Of a stretch of 5,255 nt of DNA, positions 1 through 3,512 are shown piece by piece (the first letter of the stretch is position 1; each line of letters begins with the position of its first letter). Source of the DNA: Candidatus Parcubacteria bacterium (lineage in GTDB: Bacteria; Patescibacteriota; Minisyncoccia; Minisyncoccales; JAUWXI01); contig JAUWXI010000029.1 in assembly GCA_030616435.1 (NCBI GenBank), forward strand, positions 1 to 5,255. Reading direction: 5' to 3'. Below the pieces are notes generated by a model. That model saw only the letters and a program-made list of their open reading frames with translations, made no database searches and was not told the DNA's origin. The translations under genes were made by a program, and so were the position numbers.

Positions 1-903
1 TGCCTGTTGAATCTCAGCTGCCATTTCCCTGATATATTGTTTTGATTTTCTTTCCTTTGAGCTTCTTTTTTTAAAGTCGTACAAAACTGCAGTTTTCAAG
101 CCACTAAAACTAAAATCATAATTTTTCTGATGAATCATTGGTCTTGGTAAAGTTAGAGGGGTCAGACCCCTGTATTTGAACTGGGCAGCTTCTTGCTCAA
201 TAGCTGGTCCCCCAGGATACCCCAATCCCAAAATTCTTGCTGTTTTATCAAAACATTCTCCAGCTGCATCATCTCTTGTTTCTCCTAAAATTTTGTATTT
301 TCCAAAATCTCTCATTAAAATCAGTTGAGTGTGACCGCCGCTAACCATAAGGCAAATCGCCGGAAAGATTTGTCCCTTCTCTTTGTCGGAAGTGCGACCT
401 CCGACAACTATGAAATTGGCAAATATGTGGCCTTCAAGGTGATTGACAGGTATAATAGGCAATTCCCAAAAGAATCCTAAGGCTCGGGCAAAATTAACCC
501 CTACCCACAAACAAGGCTCTAATCCCGGCCCTACCGTAACTGCTATGGTATCAATTGGAGGCTTTTTATATTTCTTTAAGAATTTTTCTAATTTTTTGAA
601 AAGATATTTCTCTCGTCCAAGAATTTCTTTTAAGATTTTGACTTCTGGTTTGGATTTTTGAGTTCTGAGCCTTGAATTTTGAAGTTTTTTTAAGAAACCA
701 GCTTTTCTTAGAGTTTCTGTTAACACAGGTACCAAATTTCGTTGGTGTTCTCTTTTAGCCAAGGTGGGATAAACTCCACCAAATTTTTCATGAATTTTTG
801 CCTGAGAAGCAACGATATTTGATAAAATTTCAAAAACGCCCTCTTTTTCAACTAAAGCAATTGAGGTTTCGTCGCAAGATGTTTCAATAGATAGGACCTT
901 CAT
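1..903 (-). CDS. tsaD: TsaD, tRNA N6-adenosine threonylcarbamoyltransferase (C-terminus cut by window edge)
   Basis: This cytoplasmic enzyme transfers the threonylcarbamoyl group from threonylcarbamoyl-AMP to A37 of tRNAs reading ANN codons, working with TsaB and TsaE. The frame is open for 301 codons to the window edge, and comparison with E. coli TsaD (337 aa) suggests some 70-80 residues are missing. Visible motifs are SIETSCDET (5-13), the metal-binding HLEGH (H155, H159), SGGHTQL (188-194), DDAAGECFDKTA (211-222), GYPGGP (228-233) and FSFSGLKTAV (264-273). The third metal ligand, a C-terminal Asp, lies outside. ATG at 903 is chosen because the conserved N-terminus starts there; no Shine-Dalgarno precedes it. 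Two oddities are a Lys-rich insertion at about residues 71-114, before IDTIAVTVGPGL, and two DNA palindromes encoding residues 166-174 and 245-249. It is transcribed away from tRNA-Glu. The family identification is very secure. Confidence 0.97.
   Translation of the reverse strand, partial: MKVLSIETSCDETSIALVEKEGVFEILSNIVASQAKIHEKFGGVYPTLAKREHQRNLVPVLTETLRKAGFLKKLQNSRLRTQKSKPEVKILKEILGREKYLFKKLEKFLKKYKKPPIDTIAVTVGPGLEPCLWVGVNFARALGFFWELPIIPVNHLEGHIFANFIVVGGRTSDKEKGQIFPAICLMVSGGHTQLILMRDFGKYKILGETRDDAAGECFDKTARILGLGYPGGPAIEQEAAQFKYRGLTPLTLPRPMIHQKNYDFSFSGLKTAVLYDFKKRSSKERKSKQYIREMAAEIQQA
157..171. repeat. 15-bp palindrome inside tsaD
   Basis: Two perfect 7-bp arms (aggggtc and gacccct) flank a single central base. 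In the tsaD frame it encodes RGLTP (residues 245-249), just before the conserved LPRP segment. From memory, the core ggggtc/gacccc occurs as a recurrent palindrome in many bacterial genomes including Patescibacteria; I cannot verify its copy number here. Confidence 0.6.
383..407. repeat. 25-bp palindrome inside tsaD
   Basis: Arms of 11 bp (ttgtcggaagt and acctccgacaa) surround a 3-nt centre (gcg). The one imperfect position becomes a G-U pair in the tsaD transcript, so the mRNA could form an unbroken 11-bp stem. It encodes VVGGRTSDK (residues 166-174), in the linker between the metal-binding HLEGH and SGGHTQL, where length varies in the family. It looks like an in-frame inserted palindromic element. 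Confidence 0.65.
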
Positions 904-927
904 TGTTAATTGTTAATAGTTATTAAC
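902..927. repeat. AT-rich tandem/inverted repeat in the tsaD leader
   Basis: The unit attgtta occurs twice in tandem (902-908 and 909-915), followed by a variant atagtta (916-922). Overlapping it is an inverted repeat with 7-bp arms, gttaata (912-918) and tattaac (921-927), around a 2-nt centre. The segment fills the space between the predicted tsaD transcription start and the ATG. It could be an operator or simply AT-rich low-complexity sequence. Confidence 0.45.
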
Positions 928-928
928 C

Positions 929-957
929 ATTCTACATTTTTCCTTGCTTTTTTTCAA
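929..957 (-). promoter_or_regulatory. Predicted sigma70-type promoter of tsaD
   Basis: Read on the minus strand, a -35 box TTGAAA (957-952) and a -10 box TAGAAT (934-929) are separated by the optimal 17 bp. Each box differs from consensus at one position or slightly more. Transcription would start near 922, leaving an untranslated leader of about 20 nt without a Shine-Dalgarno sequence. Confidence 0.55.
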
Positions 958-972
958 TTTTTGAGCTAAAAT
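944..972 (+). promoter_or_regulatory. Possible promoter of the tRNA-Glu transcript
   Basis: A good -10 box TAAAAT (967-972) lies 17 bp after a weak -35 box TTGCTT (944-949). It overlaps the divergent tsaD promoter. If used, transcription begins near 979 and the precursor carries about 160 nt of palindrome-rich leader before the tRNA. The AT-rich context makes chance matches likely. Confidence 0.35.
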
Positions 973-1001
973 TAGAGCGACATGTGATTAAGGAAAGGGG
1001 T

Positions 1002-1022
1002 CGGGGAAACGTAGTTTCCCCG
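1002..1022. repeat. Intergenic palindrome 1
   Basis: Perfect 9-bp arms cggggaaac (1002-1010) and gtttccccg (1014-1022) surround the 3-nt centre gta. No T-run follows on either strand, so it does not look like an intrinsic terminator. It is the first of three consecutive palindromes before tRNA-Glu. Confidence 0.75.
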
Positions 1023-1036
1023 TATAGGAAAACAGC

Positions 1037-1058
1037 CCCCCACCAAATTTGGTGGGGG
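1037..1058. repeat. Intergenic palindrome 2 (perfect 22 bp)
   Basis: Two perfect 11-bp half-sites (cccccaccaaa and tttggtggggg) meet with no spacer. The trinucleotides aac (1031-1033) and gtt (1060-1062) extend the symmetry after a short mismatch. As RNA it can fold into a GC-rich stem closed by a small AU-rich loop. No T-tract follows. Confidence 0.75.
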
Positions 1059-1060
1059 CG

Positions 1061-1081
1061 TTAGAAACCGTGGGTTTCTAA
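1061..1081. repeat. Intergenic palindrome 3
   Basis: Perfect 9-bp arms ttagaaacc (1061-1069) and ggtttctaa (1073-1081) surround the 3-nt centre gtg. It directly abuts palindrome 2. Its inner part (gaaac, G-N-purine centre, gtttc) resembles palindrome 1, suggesting related elements. Confidence 0.75.
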
Positions 1082-1082
1082 G

Positions 1083-1124
1083 GAAGCGGAACGAAGCGAA
1101 CGAAGTGAGCGCTTGAGCGAAGCG
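1083..1124. repeat. Purine-rich GAAGCG short-unit repeat before tRNA-Glu
   Basis: The hexamer gaagcg occurs at 1083, 1093 and 1119, with a variant gaagtg at 1102, embedded in further gagcga-like sequence up to 1140. The composition (G+A rich, with GCGA words) is unlike the AT-rich genes around it. From memory, degenerate gcgaagcga-type strings are common between genes in Patescibacteria. No gene is visible here. Confidence 0.5.
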
Positions 1125-1141
1125 AGAGGGAGTGGAGCGAC

Positions 1142-1213
1142 GGCCCCATCGTCTAGTGGTTAGGACAAGTGATTTTCAATCACTAAATACGGGTTCGACT
1201 CCCGTTGGGGCCG
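1142..1213 (+). tRNA. tRNA-Glu (anticodon UUC)
   Basis: A full cloverleaf can be drawn. The acceptor stem pairs ggcccca (1142-1148) with tggggcc (1206-1212). The D arm is 1151-1166. The anticodon stem pairs agtga with tcact (1168-1172 and 1180-1184) around the loop ttttcaa, with anticodon TTC at 1175-1177. The T arm pairs acggg with cccgt (1189-1193 and 1201-1205) around ttcgact. The discriminator is G1213, usual for tRNA-Glu. No CCA is encoded, so it must be added after 3' processing. It decodes GAA/GAG and is not a t6A substrate, so its proximity to tsaD has no obvious functional meaning. The next gene's ATG starts at 1215. Confidence 0.97.
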
Positions 1214-1214
1214 C

Positions 1215-1895
1215 ATGCGTCGTGACTATCAAAAAGCATATCAATTGCGTCTAAAAGGTAAAAGTTATGGCGAAATTAAAAAAGCTTTGGGTATTCCTAA
1301 AAGTACGCTTAGTAGTTGGTTTAAAAATTTAGAGTTACCCAAAGGAGCCCAAAAACTTCTTGAAGAAAAGGGTAGAGTTGCTAGGGCACAACTGATGGAA
1401 TTTAACCGACGCCGGACAAAAGCTATTCAGGTTGAAAATCAAAAAATAACACAGCAAGCTTTAAGCGAAATTCATTCTCTCTCGAAATATGAATTACTAT
1501 TAATTGGAGCTGCACTTTATTGGGGAGAGGGATGGAAAAGCGAAAGATCAAATAAAGGATCGGTTGAAATTTCCAACTCCGACCCTTATTTCATTGCATT
1601 ATTCGCTCGTTTCTTGAAGGAAGTTCTTGTAGTTCCTGAGGAAAAACTTAAAGTTTCTATTTTAGTGCATTCGAATATTAATGCCAAATTGGCTATTGCT
1701 TTTTGGAATAAAGTAACTGGGATTCCTCGTGAACGTTTTGGTGTTGTTTACCAGACAAGTAGGGCAAGTAAAGGGAAACGTCCACGAAACTCCCTTCCGT
1801 ATGGTACTCTTCGCATGCGCGTCCATAATCGTCAAAAATTTTTTCAAATTAAAGGCTGGATTGATGGATTAAAATATCAAAGTGATTTTAAATAA
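1215..1895 (+). CDS. HTH protein with LAGLIDADG-like motif, fused end-to-end to tRNA-Glu; putative homing-endonuclease relative
   Basis: This 226-aa basic, soluble protein has no assured function. Residues 13-37 (GKSYGEIKKALGIPKSTLSSWF core) form a helix-turn-helix like those of resolvase or Trp-repressor-type domains. A charged, probably helical linker follows (about 45-90). Residues 97-106, IGAALYWGEG, resemble a LAGLIDADG motif, with E105 at the catalytic acidic position. SNSDPYF (120-126), a W164 segment, and the C-terminal YGTLRMRV (196-203) and FFQIKGWIDGL (209-219) follow, in the manner of a single-motif homing-endonuclease fold. I recall similar proteins from Patescibacteria labelled hypothetical. 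ATG 1215 is the first possible start: reading upstream, the frame meets no start codon before the TGA at 1170 inside the tRNA. No ribosome-binding site exists. Fourteen of 18 Arg codons are CGN, unlike its neighbours, which suggests transfer. A transcriptional regulator is the main alternative. Confidence 0.8.
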   Translation: MRRDYQKAYQLRLKGKSYGEIKKALGIPKSTLSSWFKNLELPKGAQKLLEEKGRVARAQLMEFNRRRTKAIQVENQKITQQALSEIHSLSKYELLLIGAALYWGEGWKSERSNKGSVEISNSDPYFIALFARFLKEVLVVPEEKLKVSILVHSNINAKLAIAFWNKVTGIPRERFGVVYQTSRASKGKRPRNSLPYGTLRMRVHNRQKFFQIKGWIDGLKYQSDFK

Positions 1896-1920
1896 AGCCG
1901 ACCTTCTTTTCAGGAGAATT

Positions 1921-1929
1921 TGTTAAAAT
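1921..1929 (+). promoter_or_regulatory. Possible extended -10 promoter of the glycosyltransferase gene
   Basis: The string tgttaaaat contains an extended -10 element (TG, one base, TAAAAT at 1924-1929). No convincing -35 box lies 16-18 bp upstream. A start near 1936 would leave a leader of about 17 nt before ATG 1953. The aggag at 1912-1916 cannot serve this start: it lies about 36 bp upstream, and the in-frame TTG at 1920 after it soon meets TAA at 1935. Confidence 0.35.
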
Positions 1930-1952
1930 TCAGATAAACCCTTCTATTTTTT

Positions 1953-3503
1953 ATGCACTACCTAAGAATTGGCAAAGCTTCTGATTTAAAAAATCCTAAA
2001 GAAAGAAAAATTTACAGAGCTTTTGAAATTCTCCCCGGCGCTTTGAGCTGGGGAACTTTAATTTTGGCAGTCTTCCTTTCCTTTTTTGTTCCCTCTTTTG
2101 TCGCCACCTTTGCCATTTTATTTGCTCTTTATTGGTTCTTTAGAGCAGTTTTTTTAGCTTTCCACTTAAGGGCAGGTTTTAAGAGAATGAAAACTCATGA
2201 GAAAACTGATTGGCAAAAAAAGCTGGATCAACTGGCTACCAGCCCTTACTTACCAGTAACTAATAACTGGAAAGATATTTATCACTTAATAATTTTGCCA
2301 ATGTATAAAGAGCCTTTAGAAATCGTGAGAGAAAGTTTTCTGGCTTTAAAAAATACAGATTATCCCAAGGATAAAATGATTGTTGTTTTCTCTTGTGAAG
2401 AGAGAGCAAGAGATCATGGCAAAAAAGTAGCTCGGGCCATAAAAAAAGAATTTTCAGATTCATTTTTTAAACTTTTGATAACTTTCCATCCCAAAGACTT
2501 ACCAGGAGAAATTCCAGGTCACGGTTCAAACGATGCCTGGGCAGCAAAGAAAGTCAAGGAAGAAATCATCGACCCTTTAAAAATTCCCTACGAAAACATA
2601 ATTGTTTCCTCATTTGACATTGATACAGTGGTTTTTCCAAAATATTTTAGCTGTTTAACTTATCACTATTTAACCTCTAAAAAGCCAACCAGGACCAGTT
2701 TTCAGCCCATCCCTCTTTATATAAACAATATCTGGCAGGCCCCGGCTATTTCCCAGGTCTTTTCTTTTTCAGCCACATTTTGGCAGATTATGAATCAGGA
2801 AAGGCCAGAAAAGATGCTTACTTTCTCTTCCCATTCAATGAGTTTTAAGGCCTTGTCTGATGTGGGTTTTAAACAAACCAATATTATTTCTGATGACTCA
2901 AGGATTTTTTGGCAATGCTTCTTTAGGTATGATGGTGATTATAGTGTTTGCCCTCTTTACTATCCTGTTTCAATGGATGCTAATGTTGCCCCAACATTTT
3001 TAAAAACCCTGAAAAACATTTACAAGCAGCAAAAGAGGTGGGCTTATGGAGTAGGGGACATCCCCTATTTTCTATTTGGTTTTTTAAAGAATAAAAAAAT
3101 CCCCTTGAAGAAAAAAATCTCTTTGGGATTTGAGCTAATAAATGGTCACTGGTCTTGGGCTACAGCTTCAATTCTGATTTTCTTTTTGGGTTGGCTTCCT
3201 ATTTTTTTAGGAGGAGCGGAGTTTGGTCGGAGTTTAATTTCTTTTAATCTTCCAAAGATGACCAGTCGGATTTTAACTCTCTCTATGATAGGAATTTTAA
3301 CTTCTATTTATTTTGGACTGGCATTATTTCCCAAAAGACCTTCCAAAAAACTTTCTTTTAAACATCTTACCTTTGCTTTAGGTTGGTTTCTTATTCCTTT
3401 CGTGATGATATTTTTAAACAGCCTCCCTGCTCTTGATGCTCAGGCAAGATGGATGTTTGGAAAGTATATGGGTTTTTGGGTTACACCAAAGATAAGAAAA
3501 TAG
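1953..3503 (+). CDS. Membrane-bound family 2 glycosyltransferase (cellulose-synthase-like)
   Basis: This 516-aa inner-membrane enzyme should transfer sugars from a nucleotide-sugar donor, probably for envelope polysaccharide or glycolipid; donor and acceptor cannot be told. Hydrophobic segments at about 32-72 (likely two helices) precede a cytoplasmic GT-A domain (about 105-370). That domain contains LPMYKEPLEIV (115-125), the metal and nucleotide-binding DID (D222, D224) in SSFDIDTVVFP, SDDSRIF (313-319) with the likely catalytic Asp, and QQKRW (359-363), which matches the QxxRW signature of processive GT2 enzymes. Three or more membrane segments follow (about 399-420, 440-459, 470-490). No PilZ domain or signal peptide is seen. 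ATG 1953 fits the N-terminus but has no Shine-Dalgarno; cttctatttttt precedes it. Arg codons are 17 AGR and 3 CGG. It converges on recG. The family is secure, the role is not. Confidence 0.92.
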   Translation: MHYLRIGKASDLKNPKERKIYRAFEILPGALSWGTLILAVFLSFFVPSFVATFAILFALYWFFRAVFLAFHLRAGFKRMKTHEKTDWQKKLDQLATSPYLPVTNNWKDIYHLIILPMYKEPLEIVRESFLALKNTDYPKDKMIVVFSCEERARDHGKKVARAIKKEFSDSFFKLLITFHPKDLPGEIPGHGSNDAWAAKKVKEEIIDPLKIPYENIIVSSFDIDTVVFPKYFSCLTYHYLTSKKPTRTSFQPIPLYINNIWQAPAISQVFSFSATFWQIMNQERPEKMLTFSSHSMSFKALSDVGFKQTNIISDDSRIFWQCFFRYDGDYSVCPLYYPVSMDANVAPTFLKTLKNIYKQQKRWAYGVGDIPYFLFGFLKNKKIPLKKKISLGFELINGHWSWATASILIFFLGWLPIFLGGAEFGRSLISFNLPKMTSRILTLSMIGILTSIYFGLALFPKRPSKKLSFKHLTFALGWFLIPFVMIFLNSLPALDAQARWMFGKYMGFWVTPKIRK

Positions 3504-3512
3504 CGTTCCTAT

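Noticed and set aside
443..661. A 72-codon plus-strand open frame
   Set aside because: It lies wholly antisense to the conserved middle of tsaD and has no recognisable protein features.
1002..1081. The three palindromes as intrinsic terminators or a T-box/riboswitch
   Set aside because: No T-tract follows any of them, no plus-strand gene lies upstream in need of termination, and I see no conserved riboswitch or T-box motif.
1083..1140. CRISPR-like array
   Set aside because: The units are 6 bp, degenerate and irregularly spaced, with no spacers of uniform length and no cas genes.
1206..1920. Integration of an element at the tRNA with flanking attachment-site repeats
   Set aside because: No copy of the tRNA 3' end is visible after the HTH gene, and there is no integrase, so a classical integrative element is not supported within this window.
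3052..3067. Palindrome with 7-bp arms (tagggga, tccccta) in the glycosyltransferase gene
   Set aside because: It encodes residues directly after QQKRWAYG that fit the family without an insertion, so it is probably coincidental.
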